DNA of 64,000 bases from an alpha proteobacterium IMCC14465 (GTDB lineage: Bacteria > Pseudomonadota > Alphaproteobacteria > RS24). Made by a program: the position numbers and the translations under genes. This document shows positions 54,337 through 62,504 of this stretch, one piece after another. Positions within the stretch are counted from its first letter, which is position 1; each line of letters opens with the position of its first letter. Location of the stretch: positions 62,001 to 126,000 of the forward strand of contig ALYF01000002.1 of the NCBI GenBank assembly GCA_000293845.2, given 5' to 3'. Below the pieces are notes generated by a model. It was given only the letters and a program-made list of their open reading frames with translations. It ran no database searches and had not been told where the DNA came from.

Positions 54337-55380
54337 TCATGGGTAAAGCGGCAATTGCGTCAAGCCGCTTGTTTCGTCAAATCCGCACATTAAATTCAAA
54401 TTCTGTACCGCCTGCCCGCTTGACCCCTTCACCAGATTATCAAGCGTTGCCACCAATATAACCCTATTCGGCACACGGTCTTGATAAACACCGACATGAC
54501 AATAATTCGACCCCCGCACATGGCGGGTGGCAGGCGTTTCATTCTCACCGACAATAGTCACAAAAGGTTTATCATTATAAAATGCTGCCAGCGTCGATCT
54601 CATATCATCAGCGTTTGCACCATTGGTCTTGGCGTAAATAGTCACCAACTCGCCCCTATTCATTGGAACAAGATGCGGGGTAAAATTAATTGTGACATTA
54701 TCCAATCCGGCAGCCAAACCAAGCTCTTGCTCGATTTCAGGCGCGTGACGATGCCGCGCGATACCATAAGGCGCAAGCCCTTCGGCAATCTCACTAAACA
54801 GATTGGCTTCTTTCAAGCTCCGCCCAGCGCCTGTTACACCGGATTTCGCGTCGATAATCAAATCTTCACAACTCACCTGCCCCGCTTTGATAACTGGCAA
54901 TAAAGCCGTCAATACGGCTGTCGGATAGCACCCCGGGCAAGCGACAAGGCGGGATGAAGCAATGGCCTCAGCATAATGCTCACTCAACCCGTAAACAGCT
55001 TCTGACAGCAAATCCGGGAAGTCATGGGACAGGCCATACCAATCCTGATAAGTGGTCTGGTTTTTAAGTCTAAAATCAGCCGACATATCAATAATTTTTA
55101 CAGTATCTGGAATCGCGGCAATGAGTTTTTGGGACGTACCATGCGGCAAGCCACAAATCGCAATATCGACATTCGACCAATCAATCTCGTCAGTGGTTTG
55201 TAAAATTTGAGGCGAAACGCTGGCAAATTGCGGGTAAATATCGGAAAGGTTTTTGCCGGCATGCTGATGCGCCGTAAGTGCCGTAATATTGGCAAAAGGA
55301 TGTTCACTCAGCAACCGAATAGCATCGGCTCCAGTATATCCGGAAGCTCCAATTATCACTACATTTACAATTTTTTCCAT
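54337..55380 (-). CDS. argC: N-acetyl-gamma-glutamyl-phosphate reductase
   Basis: A 347-aa ArgC, third step of arginine synthesis (NADPH-dependent reduction to the semialdehyde). It has GASGYTGADAIRLLSEHP (cofactor) and the active-site Cys in RLVACPGCYPTAVLTAL (about residues 146-162). Other patterns are SGVTGAGRSLKEANLF and HRHAPEIEQEL with the catalytic His. Normal length. It lies between the FabZ-like gene and the lipoprotein gene. Confidence 0.95.
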   Translation of the reverse strand: MEKIVNVVIIGASGYTGADAIRLLSEHPFANITALTAHQHAGKNLSDIYPQFASVSPQILQTTDEIDWSNVDIAICGLPHGTSQKLIAAIPDTVKIIDMSADFRLKNQTTYQDWYGLSHDFPDLLSEAVYGLSEHYAEAIASSRLVACPGCYPTAVLTALLPVIKAGQVSCEDLIIDAKSGVTGAGRSLKEANLFSEIAEGLAPYGIARHRHAPEIEQELGLAAGLDNVTINFTPHLVPMNRGELVTIYAKTNGANADDMRSTLAAFYNDKPFVTIVGENETPATRHVRGSNYCHVGVYQDRVPNRVILVATLDNLVKGSSGQAVQNLNLMCGFDETSGLTQLPLYP

Positions 55381-55391
55381 CAGCTCAACGA

Positions 55392-55859
55392 CTACTCTTT
55401 GGGTTCGTAATTCATAGCGGACACTTCAGCTTGTGCCACAACATCACCATCAACTTTTGCAATACCTTTATATTTCCAGACAGGGCCTCTGCGATGAATA
55501 AGAACAACGTCAATTCTAATTTCAGAACCTGGGAAAACTGGTTTTCTAAATTTAACTTTATCAACTCCTAAAAAATAAATAACCGAAGCTGAAATTTCAT
55601 CTTTTCTAAAATACCCAACAAGCGCACCGGCTGTTTGCGCAATGGCCTCAACAATCAAAACTCCGGGTAACACAGGATGAGTCGGAAAATGATCGGGCAC
55701 CCAAAAAGCATCCTCAGACACTTTACAAATACCCGTACAACTATCTTCACCATTCATATTTTCCAGAGCATCAATCAACTGAAAAGTTCCGCGATGGGGA
55801 AGAATTTCCAGTATCTCATCTCGTTCAACACGTACTATATTTTTATTTTCTTCATTCAT
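55392..55859 (-). CDS. 3-hydroxyacyl-ACP dehydratase FabZ-like
   Basis: A 155-aa hot-dog fold dehydratase. The catalytic His is in DHFPTHPVLPGVLIVEAIAQTAG (about residues 56-77), with the catalytic Glu in VEAIAQ. The N-terminal ILPHRGTFQLIDALE is normal for FabZ. It dehydrates beta-hydroxyacyl-ACP in fatty acid synthesis. FabZ is usually encoded between lpxD and lpxA; this copy is between argC and rpsI, so it may be a second FabZ or a specialised paralogue. It starts 15 bases past the rpsI terminator. Confidence 0.85.
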   Translation of the reverse strand: MNEENKNIVRVERDEILEILPHRGTFQLIDALENMNGEDSCTGICKVSEDAFWVPDHFPTHPVLPGVLIVEAIAQTAGALVGYFRKDEISASVIYFLGVDKVKFRKPVFPGSEIRIDVVLIHRRGPVWKYKGIAKVDGDVVAQAEVSAMNYEPKE

Positions 55860-55872
55860 GTCTTAAACCTAT

Positions 55873-55900
55873 AAAAAAAGGAGCCACAAGGCTCCTTTTT
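55873..55900 (-). terminator. Intrinsic terminator of the rplM-rpsI operon (bidirectional shape)
   Basis: GGAGCC (55880-55885), loop ACAA, GGCTCC (55890-55895), flanked by A-run and T-run on either side. Read on the minus strand it follows the rpsI stop by 21 bases. The stem can extend through the A/T flanks. Confidence 0.85.
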
Positions 55901-55921
55901 AAACGAGTCTCGTGAAATTCA

Positions 55922-56431
55922 CTAGCGTTTAGAGAACTGGAAGCTTCTACGCGCTTTGGCACGACCAAACTTCTTACGTTCAACAACACGGCTATCACGG
56001 GTCAAGAAACCACCCGATTTCAATACACCGCGTAGTTCTGGTTCATAATAGGTAAGGGCTTTGGAAATACCATGGCGCACCGCACCGGCCTGGCCTGAAA
56101 GACCACCACCGCTAACAGTTGCGATAACATCGTAAGATTCAGGGCGTCCGGCAGCAACCAGAGGCTGACGAAGAATCATACGCAGCACCGGACGTGCAAA
56201 ATAGATTTCCTCATCTTTACCATTGACGTTGATCCGACCTGCACCAGGCTTAATCCAAACACGGGCAATCGCATTTTTACGCTTACCGGTAGCATAAGAA
56301 CGGCCTTGCGCGTCAATTTGAGGTTCTGCAGGTGTTGCTGATGTCGCTTCAACTGCATCATCAACAGGCTGTTCAGGTGTTTGACCTTTAAGAGCCTGAT
56401 CAAGATTTTCGAGAGTTGTTTCTTCGCTCAT
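55922..56431 (-). CDS. rpsI: 30S ribosomal protein S9
   Basis: A 169-aa S9 with the conserved core [39 protein letters not shown], and the terminal [19 protein letters not shown]. It has about 40 extra acidic N-terminal residues ([14 protein letters not shown] and so on), as in many alphaproteobacteria. The ATG overlaps the rplM stop by one base. It follows rplM, the universal order. Confidence 0.97.
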   Translation of the reverse strand: MSEETTLENLDQALKGQTPEQPVDDAVEATSATPAEPQIDAQGRSYATGKRKNAIARVWIKPGAGRINVNGKDEEIYFARPVLRMILRQPLVAAGRPESYDVIATVSGGGLSGQAGAVRHGISKALTYYEPELRGVLKSGGFLTRDSRVVERKKFGRAKARRSFQFSKR

Positions 56432-56907
56432 TATGATGACCTCAGATTTCTTGGAAGATTTTTACTATTCATGGACATAACGTCCAGAACTTCGGGGTTT
56501 TGGGCTTCATGAGGATGCTCATTACCCTGATAGATTCTTAAATTTGTAAGCTGCTGGCGTGTCAAAGGACCACCTGGCATCATTCTTTTAACCGCGAGTT
56601 CCAAAACCCGTTCAGGGAATTTACCCTCCAGAATTTTTTCAGGTGTGGTCTCTTTAATGCCGCCCGGATAGCCGGTGTGACGGTAATAGGTTTTATCAGC
56701 GGTTTTATTTCCGGTGAATTTAACCTTTTCAGCATTGATAACAATGATGTTATCGCCACAATCCATATGGGGCGTGAAAGTCGGCAAATGCTTACCTCTT
56801 AAACGCATGGCAATCACAGATGCTAGGCGACCGACAACCATGTTTTCGGCATCAATCAGCACCCATTTCTTTTCAATATCAGCAGGTTTTGCAGAATAAG
56901 TTTTCAT
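56431..56907 (-). CDS. rplM: 50S ribosomal protein L13
   Basis: A 158-aa L13 with [58 protein letters not shown] and the late [20 protein letters not shown]. It is the first gene of rplM-rpsI and has a good sigma-70 promoter 43 bases upstream. Confidence 0.97.
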   Translation of the reverse strand: MKTYSAKPADIEKKWVLIDAENMVVGRLASVIAMRLRGKHLPTFTPHMDCGDNIIVINAEKVKFTGNKTADKTYYRHTGYPGGIKETTPEKILEGKFPERVLELAVKRMMPGGPLTRQQLTNLRIYQGNEHPHEAQNPEVLDVMSMNSKNLPRNLRSS

Positions 56908-56949
56908 AAGTCAAAATCCAATAAATTTGAACGGAACAAACTTTTGGCG

Positions 56950-56978
56950 TTTTTAGGTTGTCATAGCCATGATGTCAA
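56950..56978 (-). promoter_or_regulatory. Sigma-70 promoter of rplM-rpsI
   Basis: On the minus strand TTGACA (56978-56973), a 17-base spacer and TAAAAA (56955-56950). The -35 is perfect; the -10 is fair. It lies 43 bases before the rplM ATG. Confidence 0.6.
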
Positions 56979-57026
56979 CACGCGAAACACCAAATTTATA
57001 TAATTTTATCAGCTATTTAGAATTAT

Positions 57027-57040
57027 GGTAATATATTACC
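57027..57040. promoter_or_regulatory. 14-base perfect palindrome upstream of rplM
   Basis: GGTAATATATTACC, its own reverse complement, lies between the ctaA stop (57060) and the rplM promoter. It may be an operator or part of a ctaA 3' end. Nothing else in the region supports either. Confidence 0.35.
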
Positions 57041-57059
57041 GCAATCTAAGCTATTGGTA

Positions 57060-58118
57060 TTAAACAGCTTGGGGCAAGAACGGCGTATGTCGCAATTTGT
57101 AGATATGAAAAACTGCAATCGCCAGCACGAAAACCGCGCCTAACTGATGCAAAGCACCTAAATGCATGGGAACTGCCAGCATTAGGGTAATAATACCCAG
57201 AACAGCCTGTCCAATAACGCCCAGCATTAACAATCCGGCTGTCATTCGCGTAGGCGCGCCCGTTTTAACTTGCGACCAGAAATGCGCAATCACCAGAACC
57301 AGTAACAAATAAGCCCCGATGCGATGGTCAAATTGAACGGTAAGATGATTTTCGAAGAAATTATCCATCACTGGCTGCATATCCACCAAACCGGAGGGGA
57401 TAAGATCACCATCCATAAAAGGCCAATCCGTATAGGTCTTCCCCGCATTCAACCCTGCGACCAAAGCGCCGAGTAATGACTGCATGAAAACCATGAAAAT
57501 GAGGAAATAGCCAAAATATATCTGACGTGATCTCACTGCGGCAGCTTGCGCCGGTTGCAACAAACGCAAGGCTTGCCAAAAAATCAGACAAAATATGATA
57601 AGGGCAAGCCCCAAATGCATGGCGAGGCGATACTGACTGACATCAACACGGTCGGTCAGCCCGCTTTGAACCATATACCAGCCCATAAAGCCCTGAAGTC
57701 CGCCGAGAAAGAAAATACCCGTTAGCGGCAGAATATGTTGTCTGGCAATAAACCCTCGCATGAGAAAAAACACGAAGGGAAAAAAGTAGACGAGACCAAT
57801 CACACGACCCAGTTGACGATGTGCCCACTCCCACCAGTAAATATATTTGAATTCCTCAAGGCTGAAACCTTTATTTACCAGCTGATATTCTGGAATGGCC
57901 TTATATTTATCAAATTCAGATAACCAATCCGCTTGAGATAGAGGCGGCAAAGCACCCGTCACGGGCCGCCATTCGGTGATGGAGAGACCCGAATCCGTCA
58001 AGCGTGTCAGCCCCCCAACGATAACCATGAGGATAATCAAGGCAGCAACACTTAGAAGCCAGATACCCACCAATCGGCTTTCCCGCGAAACATGATTTTC
58101 AGAAGACGTTATTTCCAT
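57060..58118 (-). CDS. ctaA: Heme A synthase (COX15/CtaA)
   Basis: A 352-aa inner-membrane protein with eight hydrophobic segments. It oxidises heme O to heme A for cytochrome c oxidase. Heme-binding histidines are in WEWAHRQLGRVIG, MHLGLALI, QFDHRIGAYLLL and LHQLGAVFVL. The N-terminal GGLTRLTDSGLSITEWRPVTGALPP is diagnostic for the alphaproteobacterial/mitochondrial type. No other cytochrome oxidase gene lies nearby. Confidence 0.95.
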   Translation of the reverse strand: MEITSSENHVSRESRLVGIWLLSVAALIILMVIVGGLTRLTDSGLSITEWRPVTGALPPLSQADWLSEFDKYKAIPEYQLVNKGFSLEEFKYIYWWEWAHRQLGRVIGLVYFFPFVFFLMRGFIARQHILPLTGIFFLGGLQGFMGWYMVQSGLTDRVDVSQYRLAMHLGLALIIFCLIFWQALRLLQPAQAAAVRSRQIYFGYFLIFMVFMQSLLGALVAGLNAGKTYTDWPFMDGDLIPSGLVDMQPVMDNFFENHLTVQFDHRIGAYLLLVLVIAHFWSQVKTGAPTRMTAGLLMLGVIGQAVLGIITLMLAVPMHLGALHQLGAVFVLAIAVFHIYKLRHTPFLPQAV

Positions 58119-58245
58119 GCTACGGATTTAAACCCGTGCACATATCAGGGCAAGATGAAGACTTGCGACAAATTAACCAAGCCAGTCTTGCTGTGATGAA
58201 TTGTCAAACCGAAACTGTCTGCTATATCAGGCTCAGGAGATTGTT

Positions 58246-58467
58246 ATGAGATTACCCGTTCGCTTGAGAAAATTTATCGGCATGTTGCTTTTACTGGCCG
58301 TGCTTTTCTTTTATGCAATGATTGTCATGACGATTGCGGTAAGCGGTTGGATGCCCGCTAACGGTTTTATTGAATTTTTGTTTTATCTGATTACCGGCCT
58401 GTCTTGGACATTCCCGGCGGGGCTCATCATCTGGTGGATGCAAAAGCCTGAAAAAGAAACTGACTAA
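58246..58467 (+). CDS. DUF2842 family small membrane protein
   Basis: A 73-aa protein, MRLPVRLRKFIGMLLLL, with two hydrophobic helices (about 11-32 and 40-62). Between them lies a PANGF-like turn, then SWTFPAGLIIWWMQKPE. This matches DUF2842, found almost only in alphaproteobacteria and of unknown function. The ATG at 58246 follows AGGAGA by five bases; the ORF extends upstream to 58201 without such a site. Confidence 0.82.
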   Translation: MRLPVRLRKFIGMLLLLAVLFFYAMIVMTIAVSGWMPANGFIEFLFYLITGLSWTFPAGLIIWWMQKPEKETD

Positions 58468-58498
58468 TCAGCGTCTCATTTTTTATTATTCTATTATC

Positions 58499-58645
58499 TT
58501 AATCAATGCTGCCGAACTGGGTAATGTTGAGAATAATGATAACAGCAATAAAAATAACAATCGGCAAAATAGAAAACATAACGCGCACCAAACTTAAACC
58601 TGTTGAAACTGCACTCGGGTTAGCATGCGTCGAATATGGCGGCAA
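58499..58645 (-). CDS. Possible small membrane protein (48 aa) downstream of the ABC-F gene
   Basis: A short ORF whose best start is TTG at 58645, with GGAAGGG about 10 bases upstream at the end of the ABC-F gene. It encodes a polar start and one strongly hydrophobic helix (residues about 20-40, VMFSILPIVIFIAVIIILNI). An ATG at residue 23 is an alternative. Gene status rests only on the ribosome site and the helix. Confidence 0.4.
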   Translation of the reverse strand: MPPYSTHANPSAVSTGLSLVRVMFSILPIVIFIAVIIILNITQFGSID

Positions 58646-58652
58646 GAAAATT

Positions 58653-60488
58653 TTACCCTTCCAACTCCTCGCGCAAAATCTCAAGCTCCAACCATTCCGC
58701 CTCAGCTTCAATTAGCCTTGCTTCAGACTTATCAAGCGCGGCCGCCGTTTTGCTGAAGAGGTCAGGATCTTTCGTAAAAAGCGTGCTGTCCGATAAAAGT
58801 TTTTTGCTTTCCTCAATAAGCTTTTCCAACTCAGCCATTTCAAGTGGCAGTTGTTCAAGCGCATATTTTTGCTTGTAGCTTAATTTGGTCACAGCCTTCA
58901 ATATTGGCGGGCCAGCCTTCACATCTCTTTCCAGATTTTTACTTTCCGTCGATTTGGAAATCTCTTTCGCATTCTCCTGAATGCGCGGCTCTTGCCCCGC
59001 CTTTCGCTGTATCAACATATCGCTATACCCGCCGGCATATTCAATCCACAGCCCTTCACCCTCCGAGTAAATGACAGATGATACAGTACGGTCGAGAAAG
59101 TCTCTATCGTGACTGACAAGGATGACTGTCCCCTGATAGTCGGCAATCAGCTCTTGAAGCAAATCCAATGTCTCTAAATCAAGATCATTTGTCGGCTCAT
59201 CCATAATCAACACATTGGACGGATGACGCAGACCTCGTGCCAGTAATAAGCGGGCCAATTCTCCGCCGGAGAGAACATTGGCGGGTGTGCGCATCTGTGA
59301 AGGGTGAAACAGAAAATCTTTCATATAACCAATGACATGCATCTTATCTTCGCCAATGGTTACATAATCTCCTGCCCCATCGGTGAGCGCGTCTTTAATC
59401 GTCCAATCGCGTTTAATGCCTGCCCGTGCCTGATCTAAAACCAGCATTTGAAGGTTTTTCCCAAGACGCACATTGCCAATATCCGGCGCCATTTCACCAA
59501 TCAGCATATTCAGTAAGGTCGTCTTACCCACCCCATTTGCCCCAACGAGACCAACCCTATCGCCGCGTTTAATTTGCGTCGAAAACTGCGTAACAATCGT
59601 TTTGCCCTCGAAGCTTTTGGCAATCTTATCGGCCTTAATGACCAGCTTGCCCGACATTTCAGCATCGCTAATTTGCGCTTTCATATTGCCGGCCGGCCCT
59701 TGATGGTCACGGCGCTGTTTTTTAAGCATGGCCAAGTCGGCAAGACGTTTCACATTTCTTTTACGCCGCCCTGATACGCCGTGGCGAACCCAGTGTTCTT
59801 CGCGCTCGATTTTACGGTCTAGTTTTTCAACCCGTGTCAATTCAAGCTCAAGCTCTTCATCGCGCCAATCCTCAAAATAACCGAAACCCTTTTTGAGCAA
59901 GCTGGTTTTGCCTCTATCCAACCAAAGCGTCGATTGAGACATATTGCTCAAAAATCTGCGGTCATGGCTGATAAGAACCAGTGCTGAACGTAAAGACTTT
60001 AAAGCATTCTCAAGCCATTCAATAGCCGGTAAATCCAGATGGTTGGTTGGCTCATCAAGCAAAAGTATATCAGGGTCAGGCGCCATAACTTTCGCCAAGG
60101 CGACCCGTCGTCTCTCCCCACCCGAAAGGTTTTCAAGCCCCTGTTCCGGCGTGAGACGCAAATCTGCCATAAGCTGGTAAGCCCGTTGCTTATCCTCATT
60201 ATCCATCAAATCAGACAGCACATAATCGCCAATAGTCGATGACCCTGTAAAAATCGGGTCTTGGTCAAGATAGCTAACCATGATACCGGGCTGAACGAAT
60301 CTTTCGCCGCTATCGGGCTCGACTAGACCTGCAGCAATTTTTAGTAGCGTCGATTTGCCGGAACCGTTGCGCCCGACAACACAAAGCCTTTCGCCTTGTG
60401 CAACAGATAAGTCCGCCCCTTCAAGAAGCGGCGTCACACCAAAAGTCAGGCTCACATCCTGAAGATATAAAATGGGTGGGCTCGACAT
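58653..60488 (-). CDS. uup: ABC-F family ATPase, Uup type
   Basis: About 611 aa with two ABC domains and no membrane segment. Walker A motifs are GRNGSGKST (about 38-46) and GANGVGKTT (about 315-323). Signatures are LSGGERRRVALA and LSGGELARLLLA, and Walker B motifs LLLDEPTNHLD and LIMDEPTNDLD. A C-terminal coiled coil (about 545-611) fits Uup. ABC-F proteins act on ribosomes or DNA branch structures. ATG 60488 is preferred over a GTG one codon earlier. Confidence 0.9.
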   Translation of the reverse strand: MSSPPILYLQDVSLTFGVTPLLEGADLSVAQGERLCVVGRNGSGKSTLLKIAAGLVEPDSGERFVQPGIMVSYLDQDPIFTGSSTIGDYVLSDLMDNEDKQRAYQLMADLRLTPEQGLENLSGGERRRVALAKVMAPDPDILLLDEPTNHLDLPAIEWLENALKSLRSALVLISHDRRFLSNMSQSTLWLDRGKTSLLKKGFGYFEDWRDEELELELTRVEKLDRKIEREEHWVRHGVSGRRKRNVKRLADLAMLKKQRRDHQGPAGNMKAQISDAEMSGKLVIKADKIAKSFEGKTIVTQFSTQIKRGDRVGLVGANGVGKTTLLNMLIGEMAPDIGNVRLGKNLQMLVLDQARAGIKRDWTIKDALTDGAGDYVTIGEDKMHVIGYMKDFLFHPSQMRTPANVLSGGELARLLLARGLRHPSNVLIMDEPTNDLDLETLDLLQELIADYQGTVILVSHDRDFLDRTVSSVIYSEGEGLWIEYAGGYSDMLIQRKAGQEPRIQENAKEISKSTESKNLERDVKAGPPILKAVTKLSYKQKYALEQLPLEMAELEKLIEESKKLLSDSTLFTKDPDLFSKTAAALDKSEARLIEAEAEWLELEILREELEG

Positions 60489-60555
60489 CACAGCTTCTCA
60501 ATTAGTGTTTTAAATTCCGAATGGGCTTCATATCACGTTCAGTCAATCCATCCAA

Positions 60556-60621
60556 TTGTCAAACATGCCTATACAAAGCTAAATTGGCAGTTGAACTGGC
60601 GCACAAAATTTGAAATTGTGC
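60556..60621 (+). promoter_or_regulatory. Candidate promoter and palindrome upstream of mutA
   Basis: TTGTCA (60556-60561), 18 bases, TAAATT (60580-60585) could be a promoter. Just downstream GCACAA and TTGTGC (60601-60606 and 60616-60621) form an interrupted palindrome in the leader, a possible operator. The 183-base region holds nothing else I can name. Confidence 0.35.
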
Positions 60622-60674
60622 CGTGTAAATGTTATGTGGCTATCACCCAATTCTATGAAATCGAGTCCCCATTA

Positions 60675-62504
60675 ATGACGCAAGAAACAAATCTATCACT
60701 AGGAAATGATTTTCCGGATGCCGATAAAGCAGATTGGCTCAAAGCCGTGGAGAAAGCACTGCGCGGGGCAGCCTATGAAACTTTGCAGAGCCGTCATAAT
60801 GGCTTGAACCGCGAGCCTCTTTATACAAATGAGACGGTTGATTTGCCGGAAGCCACACAAGGCATGCCTGGATATGCGCCATTTTTGCGCGGTAGCACTG
60901 CGCTGACCAACTCATTTCTACCTTGGCATATCGCCTCGCGCTTTACCCCAGGGCGAAAAGGCAATGCTAATGAGGATGTGCTGACTGACCTCGAAGGCGG
61001 CGTGAGCGCAATTCTGCTTGAGTGTCGTTTGGATACGGTAACACCAAAACAGTTAGATGCCTTATTGGAAGGTGTTGACCTGAATATCGCCCCATTATTT
61101 TTGCGCGCAGGCGAAGATGCCATCTCGCTTGCGACGCATCTGGTGAACAAAACCAGTGAGGATGCCGCACTCTATCTTGACCTCGACCCTGTTGGCCATG
61201 CCGCTTTATTAGGCAAGACGGATGATGATATTGAGACGATTTTCCCCGGCATAAGCGCGCTGGTCGCCCAAACTAAATCGGCAAAAAACATTCGCCTCAT
61301 GACCGCAAGCGGCGTGCCCTATCACAATGCGGGGGCAGACGCGATAACCGAGCTTGCCGCCATCATCGCCACGGCCACGCATTATATGCTTTATTTGGAA
61401 AAGTCAGGATTTGAGCTGACCGATTTACTTAACCGACTGACTTTGACGGTTAGCGCCGATACGGATTTTTTCGGCACAATTGCCAAGCTCCGCGCCCTGC
61501 GGCTCCTCTGGGGAAATATTTGCGCCGCGCTTGGGGAAAAAGAAATCGCCGCACCGTTTATTCATGCGGAAGGGTCAGAAAGATATTTCTCACTCGCCGA
61601 CCCATGGGTGAATATGTTGCGCGCTACAATGTCAACATTGGCGGCGGGCATTGGCGGTGCGAATGTTGTTACGTCCCTCCCCTGCACATCTATTGCTGAA
61701 AGCGATAATCTACTAACACGCCGTGTCGCTAGAAACACGCAAGTTATTTTGCAGGAAGAAAGCCATATTGGGCAAGTTATGGATCCTGCCGGTGGCTCTT
61801 GGTATGTCGAGTCCTTGTCTGAATCTCTCGCCGCGGATAGCTGGGCGCTGTTTCAAAATATCGAAAAAGCTGGCGGCATCACCTCAGTAGAAGGCATGGC
61901 AATTATCACCAACCTTATTGAGGCTAACCGCGCCGCTGAAACGAAAGATGTCGCAAAGCGCAAAATGTCAGTTCTTGGCGCTGGAGATTTCGCTAATTTG
62001 GAAGAAGCGTTGCTCAAGCCTCGTCCCACTTATGGAACTGGCGCACTGCAAGAAACAAGGCCTGCGGCCGCGTTTGAGCAATTACGCTTTGCCGCTGAAA
62101 ATAAAAAGCCCAAAATTTATTTGGCCGTATTGGGAGAACCCGCCGAATATACAGCGCGCTCCAACTTTGCGACAAACCTCTTCGCCGCTGGCGGCATAGA
62201 AAGTCATCTTGGTTGTGGCGGCAATAATATAAATGCAATTATAGAGGACTTCACTTCTGAGGGCTTTTCTGTTGCCGTTATTTGCGGAACGGATACGGCT
62301 TATCAAGAGCAAGCTGACACCTTGGCGCAAGGACTTGTTGACGCCGGATGTGCGCATGTCTGGCTAGCTGGAAAATACGCGTCTGATGCGATTAATGGCC
62401 AAGTTTATATGGGCTGTGACACCATCTCTGTTTTGCAATCAACACTGAAGCTTTTAGGCATTTCTTTTGAAGAGGGCCACTCATATGAAGAGGTTCCGTC
62501 ATGA
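60675..62504 (+). CDS. mutA: Methylmalonyl-CoA mutase small (beta) subunit
   Basis: About 609 aa, the non-catalytic partner of the two-subunit mutase. The TIM-barrel half is recognisable by [30 protein letters not shown] (about 375-405). The C-terminal B12-type domain (about 495-609) lacks the D-x-H-x-x-G cobalt-ligand motif, as expected for this subunit. ATG 60675 ([10 protein letters not shown]) is used; a longer ORF from 60591 has no support. The stop overlaps the mutB ATG (ATGA). Confidence 0.93.
   Translation: MTQETNLSLGNDFPDADKADWLKAVEKALRGAAYETLQSRHNGLNREPLYTNETVDLPEATQGMPGYAPFLRGSTALTNSFLPWHIASRFTPGRKGNANEDVLTDLEGGVSAILLECRLDTVTPKQLDALLEGVDLNIAPLFLRAGEDAISLATHLVNKTSEDAALYLDLDPVGHAALLGKTDDDIETIFPGISALVAQTKSAKNIRLMTASGVPYHNAGADAITELAAIIATATHYMLYLEKSGFELTDLLNRLTLTVSADTDFFGTIAKLRALRLLWGNICAALGEKEIAAPFIHAEGSERYFSLADPWVNMLRATMSTLAAGIGGANVVTSLPCTSIAESDNLLTRRVARNTQVILQEESHIGQVMDPAGGSWYVESLSESLAADSWALFQNIEKAGGITSVEGMAIITNLIEANRAAETKDVAKRKMSVLGAGDFANLEEALLKPRPTYGTGALQETRPAAAFEQLRFAAENKKPKIYLAVLGEPAEYTARSNFATNLFAAGGIESHLGCGGNNINAIIEDFTSEGFSVAVICGTDTAYQEQADTLAQGLVDAGCAHVWLAGKYASDAINGQVYMGCDTISVLQSTLKLLGISFEEGHSYEEVPS

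Noticed and set aside
60591-60674. In-frame upstream extension of mutA
   Set aside because: The added residues do not resemble the family and cover the candidate promoter and palindrome; no ribosome site is seen.
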